DNA from: Dyella humicola
GTDB lineage: Bacteria > Pseudomonadota > Gammaproteobacteria > Xanthomonadales > Rhodanobacteraceae
DNA: 64,000 nucleotides
Direction: 5' to 3'
Assembly (NCBI RefSeq): GCF_026283945.1
Contig: NZ_JAPDPC010000002.1
Location: forward strand, 310,001-374,000
The translations under genes and the position numbers were made by a program. The first letter of the stretch is position 1. Each line of letters begins with the position of its first letter. Below the pieces are notes generated by a model, which saw nothing but the letters and a program-made list of their open reading frames with translations, was not told the origin of the DNA and did no database searches. Below are positions 34,920 to 43,695 of the stretch, piece by piece.

Positions 34920-35497
34920 CGGGGTTCTCCTTGGGAGGGGGAGCTCTCGCGCAGGCGACGGAAGGGGAGCATGCGCAGCAAGACATTGTCGCGATCGAGC
35001 AGGTGATGCTTCAGCGCGCCGGCGATGTGCGGCACCAGCACGGCCACCAGAATCCAGAACAAATATTCGTGCAACTCGTGCGCGGTGTGACGCATGGCAG
35101 GATCAGCGGCCGTCAGCGCCGGCAGATTGAACAGCTTGAAGAACTGCAGCGGCTTGCCCACGATCGAGTTGAACCACCATCCGCTGAGCGGCAAGGCGGC
35201 GATCAGCAGGTAAAGCGTGCCATGCACGGCATGCGCGACGATCTTCTGCCAGCGCGGTGCGGGTTCCTCCACCGGGCGCTGGTCGCCCCAGCGCCAAAGC
35301 AATCGCAACAGCAGCAAGGCCAGCACGGTGAGGCCGATCGATTTGTGCAGGGCCAGCCAATTGATCTTCTGCATCGGCGAACTGGCCAGGTCCATGGCCA
35401 GGCCGAAGATGCCGTTGCCGATGATCAACAGCGCGGTCGTCCAATGGAAAAACTTGGCGACCGAGCCCCATTGGCGACGGGTGCTGCGCAGACTCAT
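34916..35497 (-). CDS. Cytochrome b561 family protein (YceJ-like)
   Basis: Membrane di-haem cytochrome b of 193 residues with four membrane helices. Haem-ligand histidines lie in FFHWTTALLIIGNG, HKSIGLTVLALLLLR, HAVHGTLYLLIAALPLSGWW and HELHEYLFWILVAVLVPHIAG. It probably moves electrons between the quinone pool and a periplasmic acceptor. ATG 35497 follows AAGGAATCACC and overlaps the stop of the upstream YceI gene; its own stop overlaps the downstream YceI start. The three genes are therefore translationally coupled. Confidence 0.94.
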   Translation of the reverse strand: MSLRSTRRQWGSVAKFFHWTTALLIIGNGIFGLAMDLASSPMQKINWLALHKSIGLTVLALLLLRLLWRWGDQRPVEEPAPRWQKIVAHAVHGTLYLLIAALPLSGWWFNSIVGKPLQFFKLFNLPALTAADPAMRHTAHELHEYLFWILVAVLVPHIAGALKHHLLDRDNVLLRMLPFRRLRESSPSQGEPR

Positions 35498-36111
35498 GGT
35501 GATTCCTTGGTGGTTTGAACGTGATCGTCCTGGATCGCTTCCAGTTCCAGCCATACGCTGACGCCATGGCCGATCGAATTCGGGGTGGCGGTGATGCCAA
35601 AGTCATCGCGATTGAGCATGGTGTTGGCGGAAAAGCCAGCGGTGGTACGCAGGCCGTAGATGGTGGTGCCGATGCGGTTGACGGTGAAAGCAAGATCGAT
35701 CGGGCGGGTTACCCCGCGCAGCGTGAGGTTGCCGTGCAGCACGCCGTGCTGATCGTCCTTTCGCTCTACCGAGGTGCTGACAAAATGCGCGTAGCGCGTG
35801 CGCTCGGCATCCAGATAGGCGGGCTTGCGCACGGCGGCGTTCCACGCCTCGTCACCCATGTCGATGCTGGTCAGGTCGATGTCCAGCTCGGTCGCCGACT
35901 GGCTCCAGTCCGCTGGATCGAAGCGTAGCCAACCCTGGGCGATATGCAATCGCCCGAACGGGCGCGAGAAACCGTTGTGGTCGATGCTGAAAACGATCTG
36001 GCTGTGCGTCGTGTCGTAGCGATAAGCGACGGGCGCCGCCTGCGCGCCAGCGCTTAGCAGCAAGCCGGCGAACAGGGATAGGGCCCAGCGTTGGAGGCGC
36101 GACCTGGTCAT
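35494..36111 (-). CDS. YceI family periplasmic lipid-binding protein (2)
   Basis: Exported protein of 205 residues; signal peptide MTRSRLQRWALSLFAGLLLS. The YceI pattern is present: THSQIVFSIDHNGFSRPFGR, YAHFVSTSVERK and GNLTLRGVTRPIDLAFTVNR. It differs clearly from the other YceI copy in this operon, so the two may carry different ligands. ATG 36111 is chosen at the signal peptide. It is the first gene of the YceI-cytochrome b561-YceI unit. Confidence 0.93.
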   Translation of the reverse strand: MTRSRLQRWALSLFAGLLLSAGAQAAPVAYRYDTTHSQIVFSIDHNGFSRPFGRLHIAQGWLRFDPADWSQSATELDIDLTSIDMGDEAWNAAVRKPAYLDAERTRYAHFVSTSVERKDDQHGVLHGNLTLRGVTRPIDLAFTVNRIGTTIYGLRTTAGFSANTMLNRDDFGITATPNSIGHGVSVWLELEAIQDDHVQTTKESP

Positions 36112-36198
36112 GGGCCGAAGTCTGGACGAACGGCGGCGGCGATGCCAGCAGCCTCGACAGAACATATTGTTTCCCGAATGAAGCTCAGTCAGTCGCGT

Positions 36199-37680
36199 TC
36201 AGCCGGGTGTAGGACCATGACCCTCGTCGCGTTCGCGCAGCGTATCCATGGTAAGCGTGGCCAATTGGCGAAGGCGGGAACCGCCGGTCTCGGTGAGCAA
36301 GGTCTTGAGTCGCGCGCTGGCATCGTCCTGGTCCAGCGCCTTGCGCTCGGCCAGCGAGCTGGCCAGGGCGCGCCCCATGCTGTCGAAGATCAGTGCGTAG
36401 GCAAACGCATGCAGGACGCCGCCACCGAGGGTGCCCAGGCCGGGAAATGCCTTGAGTGCATTGCCCGCAATCGCGAGCACGATGGAGCTGCCGGTGCGCA
36501 GGGTGAGTTTGGCTTGCTGCACGAAGTCCTCGATCTGCACGTCGCTCACGCGGACCTCGTACAGGGCTGCCAGTTCGCGCGTCAGCGCGGCAGCCAGTGC
36601 ACCCTGGATGATCAGGTCACTGCCGGGCGCCACTGCCGCCATCGCACCCACGATGGCGCGGCGCGCGTACTTGCGAACGACGCGCTCGCTTTCTGCGGCA
36701 CGCGTCTGCGCTTCCAGGGCCCCGGTGCGTTCGTGCAGGCCGGCCAGTACCGCATGCTCGCGTTGCGGCTCAAGGCTTTCGGTGCCGGCGGCGGTAAGGC
36801 GCGACAAGGCGCCGATCAGGCCCTGGATCGCCGGCTTGCGTTGGCGTTCCACCTGTTCCATGCCGCCGTCGGCCAGCTGTCGCCGGAAGTGCTCGGAGCC
36901 GCCTGCGCTGACCGTGACCACGCTGCTCGCCATTCCCCTGGTCTGCTCACGCAGCCGCTGGCGCAGTAGATCCAGCTCGTGCGCGCTCCATTGATCGGCC
37001 TTGTTGAGCACCAACAGCAGGGGTTTACCGAAGTCGGCGAGCCAACGCACTTCCTCCACCTGCGTGCGGGTGAGATCGCCCGCGCAGAGGTAGATGACGA
37101 CATGCGCGCGCAACGCCTCGTCGCGGGCCAGGGTTTCGTGGGTCGCGCCATCGGCCTCGCGGCTGCCGGGCACATCGGCGATGACCAGCGTGCGGCCATC
37201 GGGGAGAGCGCTGTCGAAGTGCGCCACCTGCCGCGTCGTGCCGCCGCGGACATCGCTGCGCGCAGCGGATGACGGCGACAGCGCGCGGATCAAGGTGGAC
37301 TTGCCGGTCGAAATTTCGCCGAACAATGCCACGTACACCCGGGCGGTGGCGCGGCGTCGATCCAGTTCGAGCAGCTCGGTGCCGAGCGCATGCGTATCGG
37401 CGCCCTGCTCGCGCAGGCGTTCCACGCGGCGTTCCAGCGCGCCGCGATCGGGCGCGGGTACGGCCTTGCGCTTCCGCCGAGGTCTTACCAGCCACCAAAG
37501 CACGGCAAGCCCGGCAATGGCGAACACGGCCAGCGTGGCGCCCAAGGTCCATTGCAGCCAGGTTGGCAGGCCAAGAAAGCGCTGCGCCAGGGCGAGTGCC
37601 CGTTCGGCAATGGCCAGCAACAGCCATAGCAGGGCGGCGAGGGCGATAGCAGCGAGCAGCCAGCGTAGTCGTCGGGACAT
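36199..37680 (-). CDS. Membrane-anchored P-loop GTPase with DUF697-like C-terminus
   Basis: Protein of 493 residues. Two N-terminal membrane segments (about 5-25 and 44-65) are followed by a basic linker RPRRKRK and a G domain with G1 FGEISTGKSTLIRAL, G3 VIADVPGSREADGA and G4 LVLNKADQWSAHELD. The C-terminal half is helical with a DUF697-like hydrophobic region (IVGAMAAVAPGSDLIIQGAL). It resembles the GTPase at 32985-34346 but adds the membrane anchor. ATG 37680 starts at the first membrane segment. It lies upstream of the YceI operon on the same strand and divergent from the histidine kinase. Confidence 0.87.
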   Translation of the reverse strand: MSRRLRWLLAAIALAALLWLLLAIAERALALAQRFLGLPTWLQWTLGATLAVFAIAGLAVLWWLVRPRRKRKAVPAPDRGALERRVERLREQGADTHALGTELLELDRRRATARVYVALFGEISTGKSTLIRALSPSSAARSDVRGGTTRQVAHFDSALPDGRTLVIADVPGSREADGATHETLARDEALRAHVVIYLCAGDLTRTQVEEVRWLADFGKPLLLVLNKADQWSAHELDLLRQRLREQTRGMASSVVTVSAGGSEHFRRQLADGGMEQVERQRKPAIQGLIGALSRLTAAGTESLEPQREHAVLAGLHERTGALEAQTRAAESERVVRKYARRAIVGAMAAVAPGSDLIIQGALAAALTRELAALYEVRVSDVQIEDFVQQAKLTLRTGSSIVLAIAGNALKAFPGLGTLGGGVLHAFAYALIFDSMGRALASSLAERKALDQDDASARLKTLLTETGGSRLRQLATLTMDTLRERDEGHGPTPG

Positions 37681-37845
37681 CGCTGCATGGTAGAGCCTGG
37701 GAGGCATCGGGGCGCGGGTCGAGCGTGGCGCCGCCTTCACCGGGTAGGGATACGCCGATCAACCGCCGCCTCGACGGTCCTCACGGGGCCGCGGCTCGTC
37801 CTGACGCGAAGGGTCTGGCATCATCGAACGACTTGGGGGGAGTCC

Positions 37846-40800
37846 ATGCTGCCGTCTTTGCTGCTCAGCGTGTTCCTGTTCGGAACCACACCCACGGCTG
37901 CGGTGACCACCACCACAGTTGCGCCTCCGGCTGCCGCTACGTTGCCAACGCCGCAGTTCCGTCGCTACGGCACGGCCGAAGGGCTTCCCAGCAGCAGTGT
38001 GTACACCATGGCGCAAGCGCCGGATGGTGCGATGTGGTTTGGCACCAAAAGTGGCATCGCCCGCTACGACGGGGTCCGCTTCAAGGTGTTCCGCCATGTG
38101 GCGGACGAGCCGCAATCACTGTTCAACAATGGCATCTCCGCCCTGGTGTTCGACCGGGGTGGGCATCTGTGGGCGGCCGGGCTGGAAGCGGGCCTCAATC
38201 GTTATGACGAGCGCTCCGATGCGTTCCAGCATTGGGGACACGAGCCGAAGGATCCGTCGAGCCTGAGCAGCGACAAGGCCTGGTCGATCGCGCAGACCGG
38301 CGATGGCACCCTCTGGGTCGGCACGGCTGCGGGTCTTGATCACATGCGTGTCGATGGTCGTGGCTTCGATCACGTGGTGGTGCCGCCGGCGGGCGACCAG
38401 CCGGCCGCGCTGGGGACGGTCGGCGCCCTGTTCGTGGACGCGCGCGGGCAGCTGTGGGTCGGCAGTGACAACGGCGTATTTCGTCGCGATGCGGCTGGCG
38501 TATTTCATGCGATTACGACGGATCGAGCCGGACAGGCGCTGGACGCCTGGCGCATCGAAGGGGACGGCGACGAGATACGCATCGCTTCGTCGCATGGCCT
38601 GTTCGTGGTCGGCCGTCATGACGTCGCTCGACAGGTCGGGCGTGGCGAGCTTCCCGAAACCAATGTGCTGACAAGTGTTCGTGACGGTGCCAAGCGTTTA
38701 TGGGTGGGCACCCAGCGCGGACTGTTCCTGCAGAACGGCAAGGATGCGCCGTTACAAGGGGTCATCAACCAGCCTGTGCTTTACGGCAACCTGCCAGGCA
38801 CGTGGGTGTGGCAAATCCATACGGACAACGAAGGCGGCCTGTGGATCGCCCTGTTCGATGGCGGCGTGGCCTATCTGGCTCCCGGTTGGAACAGTGTCAG
38901 CCGTTTCACCCATATCCCCGACGATGAGTTAAGCCTGCGCGACTCGGTGGCGCATGCGATTGCCCGAGGCTGGGACAGCTCGATCTGGGTGGGTGAACGC
39001 AATGGGCGCGTGGACAAGCTGTGGCCGGCCACCGGCGCGGTCGAGCATGTGCTGTCCGGCTTACGCGGCGATGTGCTGGGGATGACCCAGGACGCGCAGT
39101 CGCGTTTGTGGATCACCGTGCAGGGCGCGCTGTTTCGCTACAGCAACGGCAAGCTCGATATGGTGCCTTCAAGCAGCAAGGGTATGCGGCATCCGCTCGA
39201 AGTGGAGGTCGGACCTGATGACAAGCTCTATGCACGTACGTTTGGCGAGGGTTTGTTCCGTGTCGATCAGGAGACCATGGAAGTCTCGCCGGTGCCGTTC
39301 TTGCCGGCGGACGAAAAGACTCGTTGGGGCAGCCAGATTACGCTCAACCGCGGAACCTTCTGGTACGCCAGCGATGGTGGCATGTTGCGACTGGATCGCA
39401 CCCGCGATCATTTCGAGCCCGTGCCGGGTGTCAACAACAACCAGGCCGTGGATGCCTTCGACTTTACCGAAGACGGCCTGTGGATGGCGCGACCCGACGG
39501 ACTCGAACACTATCACTACGAAGGCGATGGCCTGGCGCTGGACCGCAAGGTTGATGGTGCGCGCGGGTGGCCGTCCATCAACGTGGTCGATCTGGCGGTG
39601 GACAGGCATCGGCGCGTGTGGATCTTCGGCCGCGATGGCCTCTGGCGTTTCGACCCGGTCAGCGGCCGCTTCCGCCAACTCGGCTTGCAGGATGGCCTGA
39701 GCAACGGCGAATTTCTGCGCGGATTCGGACGCTCCGCGGATGGCACCATCTACGCGCCCACCCTTGGCGGCGTGATGGGCTTCAATCCCAATCGCATTGA
39801 CGAGCACGTCACGCCACCGCAGCTGGGGATCACGCGCGTCAGCGTTCTTCGCGACGGCATCGTGGAGGATATTCCGATCACTTCATCCGGCGAGCTGTTC
39901 GTCGGCTGGAAGGATCGTGGCCTCAATGTCGAGTCGCGCGTGTTCTCGTACATCGACCCCGCCGCCAACCGTTACCGTTTTCGCCTGCATGGCGTGGATA
40001 CCGCATGGGTGGACACCGGCAGCCGTGGCGAACGCGACTTCGCCGGCCTGGGGACGGGCGACTACACCCTGGACGTGATGGCGGCAGGCGCCGATGGCGA
40101 ATGGGTAAGTCTGTCAGCGCCCCTGCAGATCCACGTGCAGGCGCCGCCGTGGGCGCGCTGGTGGGCGTGGTGCGGCTACGTGCTGCTGGCCGTGCTCGCG
40201 ATCTGGCTGGCCTTGCAGGCATGGCGCCGTCGACTGGCACATCGCCATCAGATCCAGCTGGCCGAGCAGCGCAGCCGTCTGGCAGAACAGGCGAGTGCGG
40301 CAAAAACCCAATTCCTCGCCACGCTCAGTCACGAGATACGCACGCCGATGACCGGTGTCATCGGCATGGCGGAATTGTTGTTGAGCACACCACTTAGCCA
40401 GATCCAGCATCATTACGCCGAAGCCATGCAACGCTCGGGCGGTATGCTGCTGAAGTTGCTCAACGACGCCCTCGATCTGGCACGTATCGAGGCGGGCAAG
40501 CTGGATCTGGAACTCGCGCCCTTCGATCCGCGTTCGCTGGTCAACGACGTGGCTCATCTCGAACAGAGTCAGGCGCATGCCAAGGGCCTGCGCTTCGATG
40601 TGGACATAGCCGACGACCTGCCGCACCGCATGATTGGCGATGCCGTGCGTATCAAGCAGGTGTTGCTCAACATGGCCAATAACGCCATGAAGTTCACCGA
40701 GCGCGGCAGTGTTACGCTGCGTGCGCGGCGCACCCAGCACGGCTTGTGCTTCAGCATCATCGACACCGGTCCTGGCATTCCTGAAGCCAGCCGGGCGCGC

Positions 40801-41424
40801 TTGTTTGAGCGTTTTGAACAGGCGACCGGTCCAAAACGGCGGGCCGGCAGCGGGCTCGGCCTGGCCATTTGCCGCGAACTGGTGGCGATGATGGGCGGCA
40901 GCATCGAGCTGGAGTCGAAGGTGGCCTACGGCAGCACGTTCCATGTGCGCTTGCCACTACCGCTCGCACCGGAATGGCATGACGCATCCATGGTGCGCGG
41001 CGAACGTGCACCCGCACCCTTGCTCAACGTGCTACTGGTCGAAGACGACGCGATCGTCGCAGCCGTGATCCGTGGCTTGCTGGAGCGAGCGGGCCATGAC
41101 GTGCGCTATGTGGTGAACGGCCTGGCAGCCCTGGCCGAACTCGCCCAGGCGCCGTGCGATGTGATCCTGCTGGATCTGGACCTGCCGGGTATCGATGGCT
41201 TCCAGATCGCGCGACTCATCCGGCAGCGTGAGGAAGCGGGTCATCGCGTGCCCATTGTGGCGATCACTGCTCGCTCGGGTGGTGACGAGGAGGCGCTTGC
41301 GCGCGCGGCAGGGATGGACGGGTTCCTGCGCAAACCGCTTACCGGCGAGCAGCTTGTCGACGCCATCATGGAGCATCTGGAGGCGGCGGAAGCGGATGTC
41401 CGGGAGGTTGCTGATGCGGGTTGA
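37846..41424 (+). CDS. Hybrid sensor histidine kinase with periplasmic two-component propeller and receiver domain
   Basis: Protein of 1192 residues. It has a signal peptide or anchor (MLPSLLLSVFLFG), then about 700 residues of regulator-propeller repeats (MWFGTKSGIARYDG, LWVGTAAGLDHMRVDG, LWVGSDNGVFRRD, IWVGERNGRVDKLWP). A Y_Y_Y domain, a membrane helix (about residue 770), the HisKA box LATLSHEIRTPMTG and the HATPase blocks NMANNAMKF, DTGPGIPE and GSGLGLAICRELV follow. It ends with a receiver whose phospho-acceptor lies in ILLDLDLPGIDG. No DNA-binding domain is attached, unlike Bacteroides hybrids, so output goes through an unlinked partner. ATG 37846 follows GGGGGGAG. Confidence 0.95.
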   Translation: MLPSLLLSVFLFGTTPTAAVTTTTVAPPAAATLPTPQFRRYGTAEGLPSSSVYTMAQAPDGAMWFGTKSGIARYDGVRFKVFRHVADEPQSLFNNGISALVFDRGGHLWAAGLEAGLNRYDERSDAFQHWGHEPKDPSSLSSDKAWSIAQTGDGTLWVGTAAGLDHMRVDGRGFDHVVVPPAGDQPAALGTVGALFVDARGQLWVGSDNGVFRRDAAGVFHAITTDRAGQALDAWRIEGDGDEIRIASSHGLFVVGRHDVARQVGRGELPETNVLTSVRDGAKRLWVGTQRGLFLQNGKDAPLQGVINQPVLYGNLPGTWVWQIHTDNEGGLWIALFDGGVAYLAPGWNSVSRFTHIPDDELSLRDSVAHAIARGWDSSIWVGERNGRVDKLWPATGAVEHVLSGLRGDVLGMTQDAQSRLWITVQGALFRYSNGKLDMVPSSSKGMRHPLEVEVGPDDKLYARTFGEGLFRVDQETMEVSPVPFLPADEKTRWGSQITLNRGTFWYASDGGMLRLDRTRDHFEPVPGVNNNQAVDAFDFTEDGLWMARPDGLEHYHYEGDGLALDRKVDGARGWPSINVVDLAVDRHRRVWIFGRDGLWRFDPVSGRFRQLGLQDGLSNGEFLRGFGRSADGTIYAPTLGGVMGFNPNRIDEHVTPPQLGITRVSVLRDGIVEDIPITSSGELFVGWKDRGLNVESRVFSYIDPAANRYRFRLHGVDTAWVDTGSRGERDFAGLGTGDYTLDVMAAGADGEWVSLSAPLQIHVQAPPWARWWAWCGYVLLAVLAIWLALQAWRRRLAHRHQIQLAEQRSRLAEQASAAKTQFLATLSHEIRTPMTGVIGMAELLLSTPLSQIQHHYAEAMQRSGGMLLKLLNDALDLARIEAGKLDLELAPFDPRSLVNDVAHLEQSQAHAKGLRFDVDIADDLPHRMIGDAVRIKQVLLNMANNAMKFTERGSVTLRARRTQHGLCFSIIDTGPGIPEASRARLFERFEQATGPKRRAGSGLGLAICRELVAMMGGSIELESKVAYGSTFHVRLPLPLAPEWHDASMVRGERAPAPLLNVLLVEDDAIVAAVIRGLLERAGHDVRYVVNGLAALAELAQAPCDVILLDLDLPGIDGFQIARLIRQREEAGHRVPIVAITARSGGDEEALARAAGMDGFLRKPLTGEQLVDAIMEHLEAAEADVREVADAG

Positions 41425-41503
41425 CCAGGCGATCTCTTAGCTCTCCTGAGCGTCGCCGCAACCACGTCACCTCACCTGCATCCAGGCGGGCAAACCACCC
41501 CGC

Positions 41504-41926
41504 CTACATATCGAACTTGTTCACCTCAAAACCGCGCCGCTTGTACTCGCCCCAGCGCGTACGCGAGCCCTCGCGCTCCGCCGGATCGGCGGCCACCACT
41601 TCAAGCACGCGATCGTATTGGCCCGCCGGGCAGACCTCGCGCAGATTGATCTGCAAGGGCCGGTCGGCGGTATCGATGCCTGGCGGAACGATCAGCACGG
41701 CCGTGTTCGCGTCGTCGTCGTCACCGGCCAGCTGATGCGGGATATAGCCGTCTTCCTCGAACGCCCACAGCATTTCATCGATCGCCTCCGCCTGGGCGAA
41801 GTCGCGGGCGAGGATCAGCGTGGGCTGTTGCGATGCATAGGCGCGTTTGGCCAACTCGCACACCAGCAATAGCGGTTGCTCGCGAAAGCGCGGCTTGTCG
41901 ATCAGATAGAAATCGGCACGGGGCAT
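41504..41926 (-). CDS. holC: DNA polymerase III chi subunit
   Basis: Protein of 140 residues beginning RADFYLIDKPRF, the usual HolC opening. It continues with LVCELAKRAYASQQPTLILA, AEAIDEMLWAF and EDGYIPH and ends in the basic KRRGFEVNKFDM. Chi links the clamp-loader complex to single-strand binding protein. It lies downstream of pepA on the same strand, the widespread proteobacterial order, but valS, which normally follows, is absent; a convergent histidine kinase is there instead. Confidence 0.88.
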   Translation of the reverse strand: MPRADFYLIDKPRFREQPLLLVCELAKRAYASQQPTLILARDFAQAEAIDEMLWAFEEDGYIPHQLAGDDDDANTAVLIVPPGIDTADRPLQINLREVCPAGQYDRVLEVVAADPAEREGSRTRWGEYKRRGFEVNKFDM

Positions 41927-41957
41927 GGGCTGATAGCCGGGGCGAGTGGACGGGGAT

Positions 41958-41985
41958 CGTCATTCCGGCAGGTGCCGGAATGACG
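41958..41985. repeat. Short perfect palindrome between pepA and holC
   Basis: CGTCATTCCGGCA and TGCCGGAATGACG form a perfect 13-bp inverted repeat with a 2-nt loop, 11 bp after the pepA stop. It resembles the dispersed GTCATTCC-type repeats of proteobacteria and may terminate or stabilise pepA mRNA. Confidence 0.8.
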
Positions 41986-41996
41986 TTGGTTGGAAC

Positions 41997-43484
41997 TCAG
42001 ACGCTGCGGTCGATCAGCCACTGCACCAGCAGCGACACTGGGCGACCGGTGGCCAGGCCCTTGCGGCCTTCATCCCAGGCGGTACCGGCGATGTCCAGAT
42101 GCGCCCAGCGCTGACCTTCGGTGAAGCGCGCCAGGAAGCAGCCAGCGGTGATCGCGCCGGCGTTCTTGCCGCCGATATTGGCGACGTCGGCAAAGCCCGA
42201 TTCGAGCTGCACCTGGTAGTCGTCCCACAGCGGCAGGCGCCAGGCGCGGTCGAGTGCCTTTTCACCGGCGGCGACGAGTTCGGCGGCGAGGTCGTCGTGC
42301 TTGCTCATCACGCCGCTGGCATGCTTGCCCAGGGCGATGACGCAGGCGCCGGTAAGCGTGGCGGCATCGATCAGCACCTTCGGCTGGAAGGTTTGCGCGG
42401 TGTAGGTGAGCGCGTCGCACAGGATTAGGCGGCCCTCGGCATCGGTGTTGAGCACTTCGATGGTGAGGCCGGAAAGGCTGGTCAGCACGTCGCCGGGACG
42501 ATAGGCGTCGCCGTCGGGCATGTTTTCCACCGCCGGCACCACGCACACCAGGTTGACCGGCAGGCCCAGCTTCACCGTCGCGACGAAGCTGCCGAGCACG
42601 CCGGCGGCGCCGCCCATGTCGAACTTCATCTCTTCCATGCCGGGGCCCGGCTTGAGGCTGATGCCGCCGGTGTCGAAGGTGATGCCCTTGCCCACGAACG
42701 CGTAGGGCTTGTCACCGTCGGCGCCGCCCTTGTACTCAAGCACCACCAGCTTGGGCTTGTTGGCCGAGCCGCGACCGACCGCGAGCAGCGAGCCGAAGCC
42801 GAGTTCGTCCATGGCTACGTGATCGAGCACCGTGCAGCTGACCTTGTCGTGCTGCTCGGCGAACTGGCTGGCCTGGGTGGCGATGTAAGCCGGATTGCAG
42901 ATGTTCGGCGGCAGGTTGGCCAGCTCACGCGCAAAGCGCACGCCTTCGGCGATCGCCACAGCCTGGTCGAGGCCGGTTTGCGCCTCGTGGCTGGCGGCCA
43001 GGGTGAGGGCGCCCAGCTCCGGCTGCGGGCTCTTGTCGCGCGGCTTGAACGTGGCGGTGTAGCGGTAGGCGGCGTGATCGGCGGCCAGCGCGGCGGTACG
43101 CACACGCCAGATCGCATCGTGGCCGGGCACGTCGACTTCACTGAGGTAGGACACGGCGCTGTCGATCGGCAGGCGACCGAGCGCACGGACCGCTTCGCCG
43201 TTCACGCGCTGGTAGCGTGCACCATCCAGGGTCTTCTGCGTTCCCAGTCCCACCACCAGCACGCGCTTGGCCGTGACGCCCTCGGGCGCATACAGCAGCG
43301 TCGTGGTGCCGGCCTTGCCGTTGATGTCACCGCTCTCGACCTGGCGCTTGATGGCGCCGTGCGCGGCAGTGTCGACGCGGGCAGCGGCACTGGTGAACAT
43401 CCCGTTCTCATAGACGCCGACCACCACGCAAGCGGTATCGACGGTTTCGGGAGCGGCGGAGCCAAGGCTGAACTGGAGAGTCAT
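41997..43484 (-). CDS. pepA: Leucyl aminopeptidase (PepA)
   Basis: M17 metallo-aminopeptidase of 495 residues, two metal ions, normally a hexamer. The family signature is NTDAEGRLILCDALTYTA. Metal and active-site blocks are VGKGITFDTGGISLKPG, MKFDMGGAAGV and VLIDAATLTGACVIALG. In E. coli PepA also binds DNA at Xer sites and at carAB; whether that holds here is unknown. ATG 43484 follows AGGACATTAC. It is divergent from lptF across 211 bp and is followed by holC. Confidence 0.97.
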   Translation of the reverse strand: MTLQFSLGSAAPETVDTACVVVGVYENGMFTSAAARVDTAAHGAIKRQVESGDINGKAGTTTLLYAPEGVTAKRVLVVGLGTQKTLDGARYQRVNGEAVRALGRLPIDSAVSYLSEVDVPGHDAIWRVRTAALAADHAAYRYTATFKPRDKSPQPELGALTLAASHEAQTGLDQAVAIAEGVRFARELANLPPNICNPAYIATQASQFAEQHDKVSCTVLDHVAMDELGFGSLLAVGRGSANKPKLVVLEYKGGADGDKPYAFVGKGITFDTGGISLKPGPGMEEMKFDMGGAAGVLGSFVATVKLGLPVNLVCVVPAVENMPDGDAYRPGDVLTSLSGLTIEVLNTDAEGRLILCDALTYTAQTFQPKVLIDAATLTGACVIALGKHASGVMSKHDDLAAELVAAGEKALDRAWRLPLWDDYQVQLESGFADVANIGGKNAGAITAGCFLARFTEGQRWAHLDIAGTAWDEGRKGLATGRPVSLLVQWLIDRSV

Positions 43485-43695
43485 GTAATGTCCTGCAGAA
43501 AGGTCCGGAAAGGTTCGGACAGGCTAGACTTGGGGTTTGCCGGCCTCGAAAGGCGCGGCGCCAAGCCCTTCATCTTATCGCATGTGGAGAACCTGTCCCC
43601 ATGACCCGGGCGATAGCACGTACACTTAACGGTTGTTTCCCGTCCTTCAGGCGCGCCCCTCGCGCCGCGGGCTACTTCGTGCGTGAGGACCGTTT

